From NCBI GenBank assembly GCA_017412645.1, contig JAFPWX010000015.1:1-49623 (forward strand): DNA of 49,623 nucleotides, in the 5' to 3' direction. Position 1 is the stretch's first letter; every line of letters starts with the position of its first letter. The stretch comes from Bacteroidales bacterium. GTDB lineage: Bacteria > Bacteroidota > Bacteroidia > Bacteroidales > UBA932. Under the pieces are notes generated by a model. It saw only the letters and a list, made by a program, of their open reading frames with translations, did no database searches and had not been told where the DNA came from. Of this stretch, positions 41,996-49,520 are shown one piece after another. A program made the position numbers and the translations under genes.

Positions 41996-43351
41996 ATGAA
42001 AAAGCTTATCCTTTTAGTTGCCGCTGCGGTGCTCCTTGCCGCAGGCTGTCAGACTCTTCCTATCAAGACCAAGGTTCCCGCCCGTCCCGCAGGGCAGGAG
42101 AATGTGCTCGGTCTCACCGCAGACCCGATTGCCAATGTGAGGGTTGGCATCGTGGGACTTGGAGACCGCGGCGGATGGGCTGCCGTTCGCCTGACCTACG
42201 TGCCGGGCTGCACCGTGGCCGCCGTGTGCGACATCGAAGCCGACAGGGTTGAAACAGCCTGCCGCAGAGTCGAGGAACGCGGATGCGCCCGTCCCGCCGA
42301 ATATGTGGGAGAAAAGGCGTATCTGGACCTCTGCAAGAGCGACGATATCGACCTCGTTTATATCTGCACAGACTGGAAGATGCACGTTCCAATCGCCCTC
42401 GCCGCAATGGAAAACGGCAAGCACGCCGCAGTGGAGGTCCCGTCGGCCACCAACCTTCAGGAATGCTGGGCTCTCGTGAATATGAGCGAGAAGACTCGCA
42501 AGCACTGCGCAATCCTTGAGAATTGCTGCTACGACTTCTTTGAAATGAGCGCGCTGGCAGTGGCCCAGGCCGGAGTGTTCGGCGATATCGTCCATGCCGA
42601 GGGCGCTTACATCCACAATCTCGGTCCCTGGTGGGGAGGCTACTATAAGAATTGGCGTATGGAGTTCAATACTGAGTATCGTGGTGATGTTTATGCCACC
42701 CACGGACTCGGTCCCGTGTGCCAGGCCCTCAATATCCACCGCGGCGACCGCCTGAAGACTCTGGTGTCCATGGATACCGACGCCTTCACAGGCCGCAAGA
42801 TGACGGGCAATCCGAACTTCGCGAACGGCGACCAGACTTCCACTCTCATCCGTACGGAGAAGGGCAAGACCATACTCATCCAGCACAATGTGATGAACCC
42901 GCGCTTCTACGACCGTATGTATCAGCTGGTCGGCACGGAAGGATATGCCGGAAAGTATCCTGTGGAGCAGATACTGCTGAGCTCCGAAATGGATGAGACT
43001 GGCGAAGTGAACGCCAAGGATCTGGTGGAAGAGGTTCCCCTCTCGCCCGAGCAGATGGAAATGCTGTTCGCCAGGTATCCCACCCCGGTTCTCACTCCCG
43101 AGCTCACCGAGCTTGCCAAGGAGGTGGGCGGCCACGGCGGAATGGACTATATCATGGACTACCGCCTGATCTACTGCCTGAACAATGGCCTGCCTCTGGA
43201 CGAGGATGTTTACGACCTTGCCGAGTGGAGCTGCATCGGAGAACTCTCACGCATCTCCATCGAGCACGGCTCCGCGCCCGTGGAGTTCCCGGACTTCACC
43301 CGCGGCGACTGGAACAAGGTTGACGGCTTCCACTACGCTTTCGCGGAGTAA
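41996..43351 (+). CDS. GH109-like NAD-dependent glycosidase / Gfo-Idh-MocA protein, lipoprotein
   Basis: 451 residues from the ATG at 41996. The signal peptide has lipobox LAAGC. Then come VRVGIVGLGDRGGWAAVRL (Rossmann fold) and DLVYICTDWKMHVPIALAAMENG. GGHGGMDYIMDYRLIYCLNNG and PLDEDVYDLAEWS match the C-terminal blocks of GH109 alpha-N-acetylgalactosaminidases, which use NAD in a retaining redox mechanism. It ends VEFPDFTRGDWNK, again like GH109. The true substrate is untested. The neighbours, alpha-galactosidase and aldolase, fit Gal/GalNAc glycans. Confidence 0.82.
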   Translation: MKKLILLVAAAVLLAAGCQTLPIKTKVPARPAGQENVLGLTADPIANVRVGIVGLGDRGGWAAVRLTYVPGCTVAAVCDIEADRVETACRRVEERGCARPAEYVGEKAYLDLCKSDDIDLVYICTDWKMHVPIALAAMENGKHAAVEVPSATNLQECWALVNMSEKTRKHCAILENCCYDFFEMSALAVAQAGVFGDIVHAEGAYIHNLGPWWGGYYKNWRMEFNTEYRGDVYATHGLGPVCQALNIHRGDRLKTLVSMDTDAFTGRKMTGNPNFANGDQTSTLIRTEKGKTILIQHNVMNPRFYDRMYQLVGTEGYAGKYPVEQILLSSEMDETGEVNAKDLVEEVPLSPEQMEMLFARYPTPVLTPELTELAKEVGGHGGMDYIMDYRLIYCLNNGLPLDEDVYDLAEWSCIGELSRISIEHGSAPVEFPDFTRGDWNKVDGFHYAFAE

Positions 43352-43413
43352 GGGCGCTTTAGGGACTGGCCGAGGGCACGGCTTAAGCCGGCGGCACCCC
43401 TCCAAGACCCAGG

Positions 43414-43500
43414 CAACCGTCAAAAAACGCTAAAAATGTCGGTATCCCCCTAAAAATTTGGGGGGATACTGTCATTTTTGGCCTAAAATGAAGGTTGACC
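43414..43500. repeat. Family A palindromic element, copy 9 (inverted relative to copy 6)
   Basis: AACCGTCA ... GAAGGTTG ends and stem GGTATCCCCC / GGGGGGATAC. Its left arm matches the reverse complement of copy 6's right arm at nearly every base, so it points the other way. Intergenic, between the convergent GH109-like and phosphatase genes. It contains stop codons, unlike the coding copies. Confidence 0.88.
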
Positions 43501-43536
43501 CTATCGACCGCTGACGAACCGTCCACAGTCGTCGCC

Positions 43537-45291
43537 CTATCTCCCGTTCGCGAGCCCAGCCAGCGACTGGTCTAGATAGAACTTCCTGGTGTCGGGATTC
43601 CAGACGCAGGGCGCCTTGGTGCGGATCACATCTACCGAACCGTCGGGGCGTTCAAGCTCCACGGTATTGTGGAAGGCCGGAATTCGAAGGGAGACGCCGG
43701 ATTCGGCAGCCCCCACCCTCAACACCGGCACATCGCCGCTTTCGTCGACACTGCACTCCAGGCCCTCGAACACTTTGTCGTGTGGGGCGAAGATCTCGTC
43801 GGCCAGAGCAAACAGTGGGTTGCGGGGATTCGGACCGAGAGTCTTATCTTCCCAGGACACAGCTCCCTTGAGGCCGAGCAGCTGGCAAACATACGCGTTC
43901 AGCTGGGTGTTGCGGATCACGCCGGTCGGACGCTGCCCGCGCGGGTTGTACACCCCCAGGATAACGTCTTCCCCAGTATGGTCGCCGCCGATGAGCTTGA
44001 GGTTGCTGCGGGAAAGGTAGATCTTCGCAATCGTGCCTTGAAGGTTCCAGGTGTTGGCCACCTGCATATAGTCGCCCTCGACCCGATTCATGTTCTTCTT
44101 GATATCGGAGAGCTCCGCCAGACGCAGGTCGATGCCGGTCCATTCCTTGAAGACGGTTGGAATCTCCCTTTCAGCGCAGCCTTGCAGCCGCTGGACCATC
44201 TTCCAGGAAGACGCCTTCACGCCGCGGATGCCGTAGTAGATGGAGTCGACCGGGTTGGCCTCGTAGTTGGCATAGCCGCCCCCGCCGATCTGGATGCCGG
44301 CGTTGCCGTGGTCGGACACGATGACGACGGTGGTGTTGCCGTCTTTCCGGGCGAAATCGGTGGCCACCTTCACGGCGCGGTCGAATTCGAGCAACTCGGT
44401 GATGATCTCGACGGGGTCTTTCGAATGGGCACCGTAGTCGACCTTGCTGCCCTCGACCATGAGGAAGAATCCTTTGCGGCTGCGGGAAAGCATGTCGATC
44501 GCTTTGGCGGTCATCTCAGAAAGGGAGGGTTGCTCCGAGTCGACCCGGTCGATTTCGAACTCGGTCATGTCGCCGCCGAACAGGGCCCAGAGGCGGTCGG
44601 AGTTGGCGGCGTTGGCTTTCCGGCCGGAGGGTTCGAAACGACGGAAGGCGTCGACGTCGTCCTCAATCAGGGTGGCGCCGGTGCCGGCAATCATCGCGCG
44701 CATCTCGTCGGTCAGCACGTCGGTGCCGCTGCCGAAAAGCAGGTCGAGCCCTTCGCAACTCTGCTGCAGTGCGATAGGATGGTAGGTCCAGCGATAGGGG
44801 TAGTGGGCCGATGCCGCCGCGGGAGTGGCGTGCGGGAACGTGACAGTGCAGACCAGACCGGTAGATTTGCCCTTGAGGAGACGTGCTGCTTCAAGCACCG
44901 TTGCGGCAGGCTGACCGGCGCGGTCTTCGTCTACCGGATAGAAATCGTTACCCGGATGCGGGAGGGGGTTCATGGACACATTGCCGATGCGGCCGAGCAC
45001 GCCGGTCATGTAGGCCGACATTCCCGGGGCCGAGCAGGTAATGGGGCAGTCGGACTCGTGAGTCTGCACAAGGCCGCAGATATACTGGTCGAGCGAGAGG
45101 TTGAAGCTCATGTCGCCCGTCATATAGCGCTGATACCAGCGAGCGGCGGCCAGGGCTCCCTCGGACGTGCCGTCTGTGAGCATGAATATTACGTTTTTCG
45201 TGGGGCGGACCTTGGCGGCCGGAGTGCAGGCAGTGGCGCAGGCGGCCAGGGCTATAAGGATTGCGGCGGGAAGAAGGTGTCGTTTCAACAT
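43537..45291 (-). CDS. Alkaline phosphatase, lipoprotein
   Basis: 584 residues. The signal is followed by KNVIFMLTDGTSEGALAAA with the metal Asp40. The nucleophile region is ITCSAPGMSAYMTG with Ser87. GFFLMVEGSKVDYGAHSKDP and VIVSDHGNAG supply the Zn/Mg ligands. A lipobox near residue 18-22 (LAACATAC) suggests membrane anchoring. In well known PhoA the residue before the Ser is Asp; here it is Cys. It cleaves phosphomonoesters outside the cytoplasm. TATCTTTG (45297-45304) ends 5 bp before the ATG. Confidence 0.88.
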   Translation of the reverse strand: MLKRHLLPAAILIALAACATACTPAAKVRPTKNVIFMLTDGTSEGALAAARWYQRYMTGDMSFNLSLDQYICGLVQTHESDCPITCSAPGMSAYMTGVLGRIGNVSMNPLPHPGNDFYPVDEDRAGQPAATVLEAARLLKGKSTGLVCTVTFPHATPAAASAHYPYRWTYHPIALQQSCEGLDLLFGSGTDVLTDEMRAMIAGTGATLIEDDVDAFRRFEPSGRKANAANSDRLWALFGGDMTEFEIDRVDSEQPSLSEMTAKAIDMLSRSRKGFFLMVEGSKVDYGAHSKDPVEIITELLEFDRAVKVATDFARKDGNTTVVIVSDHGNAGIQIGGGGYANYEANPVDSIYYGIRGVKASSWKMVQRLQGCAEREIPTVFKEWTGIDLRLAELSDIKKNMNRVEGDYMQVANTWNLQGTIAKIYLSRSNLKLIGGDHTGEDVILGVYNPRGQRPTGVIRNTQLNAYVCQLLGLKGAVSWEDKTLGPNPRNPLFALADEIFAPHDKVFEGLECSVDESGDVPVLRVGAAESGVSLRIPAFHNTVELERPDGSVDVIRTKAPCVWNPDTRKFYLDQSLAGLANGR

Positions 45292-45296
45292 ATACG

Positions 45297-45304
45297 CAAA
45301 GATA
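45297..45304 (-). promoter_or_regulatory. -7 box of the alkaline phosphatase gene
   Basis: The minus strand reads TATCTTTG, 5 bp before the ATG at 45291. Confidence 0.55.
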
Positions 45305-45400
45305 CAAAAAGCGTGTTAAACGTTTGAAAACCGAAAAATAAATCTTTCGATTCTACGAAAACAGAAAAAATTGCGAGGAAATCGATTTACTCCGTTGACA

Positions 45401-46306
45401 ATGCCGGAGGTGGTGCGTAACTTGGCTGGCATGAATCGCTTTTTTCATTGGTGCAGCCGGGGGCTCACCGCCGACCTGCTGTTCGCAAACGAGCAGGAAT
45501 TCATCGCAGGGATGAACCGCATCGCCGTGTGCTACCTATATTGTCTGGAGAAAGGACACCCGGTTCGCATCGTAGCCTTCTGCCTTCTGAATAACCATTT
45601 CCATTTCGTGCTGTATGGGACCGAGGAGGATACGCAGATATTTATGGAGCATTACAGTTACCTTACCGGGAAGTGGATTGCTAAGCATAGGGGGGAACGA
45701 TTGCATGATAGTATAGAGCTTGGCCATTGGCCTGCTGAAGGAACAAATAAAGTAAGAGAGAAAGTGATTTACACTCTAAGGCAAACTCTTGAAGCGGGAT
45801 TGCGTATTACTCCTCAAGGTTATCCCTGGTGTTCCGCCCGCTTGATGTTTTATGATAATTCTCTCCTATTGGACAATACGCGAGTCGCTTCGGACTTCAG
45901 TGCTAGGGCGGCCAGTAGGTTTATTTTCAGTGAGACCGAACTCCCCAAAGAATGGCGCTTCCTACACAATGGTATGATTTGGCCTGGAGAATATACCGAT
46001 GTACAAACAGCGGAAGGTATGTTTACGGGCGTAAAGGATTTTATGTTCAGTCTGAACAACGGTAATGTTGACAAAGCTGTGCTATCTGAAATGAGCCCCG
46101 AGGTCCCATCTCTCCCAGACACAGAGATTAAGAATAAGGCAGAATCGCTTGCTATGGGAATTTTTGGGAGAAAGGGTTTAAAGTACTGTCCGGCAGACGA
46201 AAGGATAAAGATTGCCGGTTTTATTCGAAAAGAACTTCACTGTGGGTATAAGCAACTCGCAAGGATTGTGAGAATGAATGAAGAGGATCTTCGGAAAACG
46301 GTTTGA
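45401..46306 (+). CDS. RAYT-like Y1 (HUH) transposase
   Basis: 301 residues from the ATG at 45401. A later ATG at 45431 (MNRFFHWCSRG) is possible, and an earlier TTG is unlikely. The Y1_Tnp core shows FHWCSRGLTADLLF (the family's YHV-x-SRG start), the HUH pair in LLNNHFHFVLYG (His66 and His68) and the catalytic Tyr in VIYTLRQTLEAGL (about 124). A C-terminal helical region (GIFGRKGLKYCPADERIKIA) resembles the DNA-binding tail of REP-associated transposases. It is a single gene with no IS200-type ends. A family A element starts 12 bp after its stop. Confidence 0.82.
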   Translation: MPEVVRNLAGMNRFFHWCSRGLTADLLFANEQEFIAGMNRIAVCYLYCLEKGHPVRIVAFCLLNNHFHFVLYGTEEDTQIFMEHYSYLTGKWIAKHRGERLHDSIELGHWPAEGTNKVREKVIYTLRQTLEAGLRITPQGYPWCSARLMFYDNSLLLDNTRVASDFSARAASRFIFSETELPKEWRFLHNGMIWPGEYTDVQTAEGMFTGVKDFMFSLNNGNVDKAVLSEMSPEVPSLPDTEIKNKAESLAMGIFGRKGLKYCPADERIKIAGFIRKELHCGYKQLARIVRMNEEDLRKTV

Positions 46307-46317
46307 AGTTCTATAGG

Positions 46318-46403
46318 CAACCGTCATTATAAGCCAAAAATGAAGGTATCCCCCTTATTTTTTTGGGGGATACCGTCAATAATAGCCAATTTTGAAGGTT
46401 GAC
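46318..46403. repeat. Family A palindromic element, copy 10 (next to the RAYT-like gene)
   Basis: Very palindromic: CAACCGTCA on the left, GAAGGTTGACG on the right, with a stem GGTATCCCCC / GGGGGATACC around a T-rich loop. It lies 12 bp after the transposase stop and 60 bp before the convergent GH20 gene. Confidence 0.9.
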
Positions 46404-46465
46404 GCCTCTCCGACCCCGCAGGACGCCTCTCCAAGCCCGCGAGCCACATCCTTAGCCCCGCCGCC

Positions 46466-48115
46466 CTACTCTTCCGGCCGGAAGTGGTAGTCCAGGGAGG
46501 AGAGGATCGCTTGCTGGTGGCCGACAAGGGCGGCGTGGAAGCGGGCGTAGTCGCGATCGGCGGGCGCACACCACTGCACTTCCGCGAGAGCGAGCATTCG
46601 GGGCAGGAGCATATACTCGAGGTGCTCCGGGGTGGCTATGTATTCGGTCCAGAGATTGGCCTGAACACCGAGGATGTGACCCGCGGCTTTCTCCGAAAGG
46701 CCTTCCAGCGGTTCGTAGCTATAGATTTTCTCCAGAGTTACAGCCCTCTTTGGGTCGCGAATAATTCCCAGGGGCTCGGACTCAAGGTCGGAAGACTGTG
46801 CATAATCTAAATAACAGTAGTTGTTGGGAGTCATTATGACGTCCATCTCGCGCTCGGCGGCAGCAATACCTCCGGCAACGCCTCTCCAGCTCATCACCGT
46901 GGCACCATCTCCCAGTTCTCCTTCCAGAATCTCGTCCCAACCTATGACCTTGCGGCTCTTGTCTGCCAGATAGGCCTGTATGCGAGCGGTCACATAGTTC
47001 TGCAACTTCTGCTCGCGTGTGCCGTGCTCGTCAGAGACCAGACCGAGGGCGTCGGCCCGGGCCTGACAACGGGGACAGGCCGCCCAGCGGACCTTCGGGC
47101 ACTCGTCGCCCCCGATATGGATATACTCGGATGGGAAGAGCTCGCATACTTCGTCGAGCACGCCCTCCAGGAAGCCGAAGGTTTCCTCCAGTCCAACGCA
47201 GAGCACGTCTTCCGAAACGCCCCAACGGGTCCAGACCTCATATGGACCTCCGGTGCAGCCGAGATGAGGATAGGCCGTGAGCGCCGCCTGCATGTGGCCG
47301 GGAAGGTCGACTTCGGGAATCACCGTAATTCCACGCTCCCACGCATAGTCCACGATCTCCCGTATCTGCTCCTGGGTATAGTAGCCGCCGTAGCGGATGC
47401 CGTCGTTGGAGCCAAAGTCGCGCCCTATCATCGTCCCGTTGCGGAAAGCTCCCTTCTCGGTGAGGGCGGGATAGCGCTTCACTTCGAGGCGCCAGCCCTG
47501 GTCGTCCGTAATATGCCAGTGGAAGCGGTTCAGCTTGTAGAGGGCCATGACGTCGAGGTACTTCTTCGTCTCCTCGACGCTCCAGAAATGCCGGACCGGG
47601 TCCAGATGCATGCCGCGGTAGGCAAAGCGGGGGCCGTCGGAAATCACCCCGCAGGGCAGTTTCCATTTGCCGCCTGCCTTGCCTTTGTACACGCCGACCG
47701 GAAGCATCTGCCGAAGGGTCTGCACCGCATAGAAGAAGCCGTTGTGCGAGCTGGCGGTGACCTTTACCCCCTTCCGGGCGATCTCGATGCGGTAGTCTTC
47801 TTCCGGAAGGGAGGCGTCTTTCAGGAAGTAGATGCCTTTAATCTTTGCTGCCTCGGACGAAGACTTTACGCCGGCGGCGATCGCGACGCTGCTCATCTTT
47901 CCAGTGGCCGCGGAAATGTCGTCAGCCAGGGCTCCGATGGCGTTCACCGTGCGCTCTTCGAGGCTGGAGTCGTAATTGAATCCGGCGCCGCGAACGTTGA
48001 AGCAGCCATTGGCCAGTTTGATTTCCCTGGGCTGGGGAGTAATCTGCAGGGTCGGGGCCTTTGCTGTGGCGGACATAGGCGCAAGCAGCGCGAAGAGAAG
48101 AAGCAGTTTTTTCAT
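46466..48115 (-). CDS. Beta-N-acetylhexosaminidase, GH20
   Basis: 549 residues. A signal peptide (MKKLLLLFALLAPMSATAKA) is followed by the GH20b domain (about 20-155) and the TIM barrel with RGMHLDPVRHFWS, NRFHWHITDDQGWRLE, VIPEVDLPGHMQAAL and the catalytic Asp-Glu pair in HIGGDECP (337-338). It releases terminal GlcNAc or GalNAc from glycans by substrate-assisted catalysis. It converges with the RAYT-like gene, with copy 10 between them. The two chromate-transporter genes lie just upstream. Confidence 0.93.
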   Translation of the reverse strand: MKKLLLLFALLAPMSATAKAPTLQITPQPREIKLANGCFNVRGAGFNYDSSLEERTVNAIGALADDISAATGKMSSVAIAAGVKSSSEAAKIKGIYFLKDASLPEEDYRIEIARKGVKVTASSHNGFFYAVQTLRQMLPVGVYKGKAGGKWKLPCGVISDGPRFAYRGMHLDPVRHFWSVEETKKYLDVMALYKLNRFHWHITDDQGWRLEVKRYPALTEKGAFRNGTMIGRDFGSNDGIRYGGYYTQEQIREIVDYAWERGITVIPEVDLPGHMQAALTAYPHLGCTGGPYEVWTRWGVSEDVLCVGLEETFGFLEGVLDEVCELFPSEYIHIGGDECPKVRWAACPRCQARADALGLVSDEHGTREQKLQNYVTARIQAYLADKSRKVIGWDEILEGELGDGATVMSWRGVAGGIAAAEREMDVIMTPNNYCYLDYAQSSDLESEPLGIIRDPKRAVTLEKIYSYEPLEGLSEKAAGHILGVQANLWTEYIATPEHLEYMLLPRMLALAEVQWCAPADRDYARFHAALVGHQQAILSSLDYHFRPEE

Positions 48116-48117
48116 TT

Positions 48118-48765
48118 TCAGTAGATTATGAGCCCGAGTATACCCCCGAGCACTATTAGTATTATCGGATTGACTTTGAATATGAACGATGCGGCGACGG
48201 TGGCGGCGAGGATGGCCCAGGAGGTCCAGTCGGCGAAGTTTTCGGTGAGCACGGAGACGTCGAGGCCGATGCTGCCGGGCAGGGCGCTACCGCTGAACCG
48301 GAACATCAGCAGCAGCGCGGCCGCTCCAATGAGCCCCGCCACGACAGGCCTGAGGCCGGACATGACGTTGCCGAAAAGCGGGGTGCTGCGGTATTTTTTG
48401 TACAGGGCGACGATGCCCCAGAAGATTATGAACGAGGGCAGTACCAGCGCCAGCGTGGCAAGGGCAGAACCGGCGATACCGAGGGCGACGGAGCCGGAGG
48501 AGGCGGCAAGGGCGCCGGGGGCAGAGATGAGGGTGCCGGCGTGGCAGCCGACTTCGTAGCCGACGTAGGTGGCGCAGTTGATGCCGATGGGCCCCGGAGT
48601 GGTCTGGGAGATGGCGACGATGTCGGTGAACTGAGCCTGGGATATCCAGCCCAGATCGGTGACGACGCGGCTCTGGATGAGCGAAATCATCGCCCCGCCT
48701 CCTCCGAAATTGAAGAGACCGATGACGAAGAAGGTCCAGAAGAGTTGCAGGAAGATGGCCGTCAT
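48118..48765 (-). CDS. Chromate transporter, second half-size subunit
   Basis: 215 residues from the ATG at 48765 (the longer frame starts in the upstream gene). The ChrA half motif FFVIGLFNFGGGGAMISLIQ with QTTPGPIGINCATYVG is at the N-terminus, and five or six TM helices follow. Half-size ChrA proteins work as pairs. Its start overlaps the stop of the partner (ATGA). Whether it exports chromate or another anion is unknown. GH20 follows after 2 bp. Confidence 0.88.
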   Translation of the reverse strand: MTAIFLQLFWTFFVIGLFNFGGGGAMISLIQSRVVTDLGWISQAQFTDIVAISQTTPGPIGINCATYVGYEVGCHAGTLISAPGALAASSGSVALGIAGSALATLALVLPSFIIFWGIVALYKKYRSTPLFGNVMSGLRPVVAGLIGAAALLLMFRFSGSALPGSIGLDVSVLTENFADWTSWAILAATVAASFIFKVNPIILIVLGGILGLIIY

Positions 48766-49307
48766 TTGCGCTGTTTGATGAGGGTGACGGCCACCGCCAC
48801 GACGATAGTGACCAGAATTATATATATAGGAGAGAATTTCAGCAGGACGATGGCGGCCAGCGTGCCGGCGCAGAGCAGCCACTGCCACCAGCTGCGGCAG
48901 CCCCTGCGGGCCATGTTCACGGCCGGGATGATGATGAGGCCAACCGCTACGGGCCTGATTCCGCGGAAGATGCGCTCGACTATCGGATTCTCGCGGATTT
49001 CCGTGAAGAGCATGGCGACCAGCAGGATGATGACGAACGACGGCAGCACGGCTCCGAGGGTGGCAGCAACGGCGCCCTTCAGGCCGCGGAGGCGCCAGCC
49101 GCAGTAGATGGCCATGTTCACTGCCAGCAGGCCCGGAGCGCTCTGGGCCAGCACCGTGATGTCCGGCATTTCGTCTTCCGGAATCCAGTCACGACGGCGC
49201 ATGGCACTCTCGACAAGGGGAATCATGGCGTAGCCCCCGCCTATCGTAAAGGCGCCGATGCCAGCGAAAACGGTGAAAATCTGCCAGAGACTGACCTTGT
49301 TCTCCAT
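48762..49307 (-). CDS. Chromate transporter, first half-size subunit
   Basis: 181 residues from the ATG at 49307 (MENKVSLWQIF). The ChrA motif FAGIGAFTIGGGYAMIPLVE and QSAPGLLAVNMAIYCG are present, with about six TM helices. It pairs with the next gene, which it overlaps by 4 bp. A TATCTTCG box (49317-49324, minus strand) ends 9 bp before its ATG. Confidence 0.88.
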   Translation of the reverse strand: MENKVSLWQIFTVFAGIGAFTIGGGYAMIPLVESAMRRRDWIPEDEMPDITVLAQSAPGLLAVNMAIYCGWRLRGLKGAVAATLGAVLPSFVIILLVAMLFTEIRENPIVERIFRGIRPVAVGLIIIPAVNMARRGCRSWWQWLLCAGTLAAIVLLKFSPIYIILVTIVVAVAVTLIKQRK

Positions 49308-49345
49308 AGATAAAGGCGAAGATAGCGAAAAAATCTTCAAAAAAG

Positions 49346-49376
49346 TTTGGAGGTTTGTAAAAAGTGCTTATCTTTG
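49346..49376 (+). promoter_or_regulatory. rRNA operon promoter
   Basis: TTTG at 49346-49349, a 19-bp spacer, then TATCTTTG at 49369-49376. This is an exact Bacteroidota housekeeping promoter, about 145 bp before the 16S gene. Confidence 0.85.
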
Positions 49377-49520
49377 CAGCCCCGTTTGAGAAAAGGGGAC
49401 AAAAGATCATTGAAAATACTGGAAGATAAGTACAAGCAAGTACCGAGAACTAAAAAAGAATCGAGAGCGTCAATTCTTAGGAATTGGAACGTCGGGGTCA
49501 AGCTTAGATATATAAATTAT
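49377..49520 (+). other. rRNA leader
   Basis: About 144 bp of transcribed leader. It includes a hairpin CAATTCTTAGGAATTG near 49472. Part probably pairs with sequence after the 16S gene for RNase III processing, but that partner lies outside the window. Confidence 0.55.
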
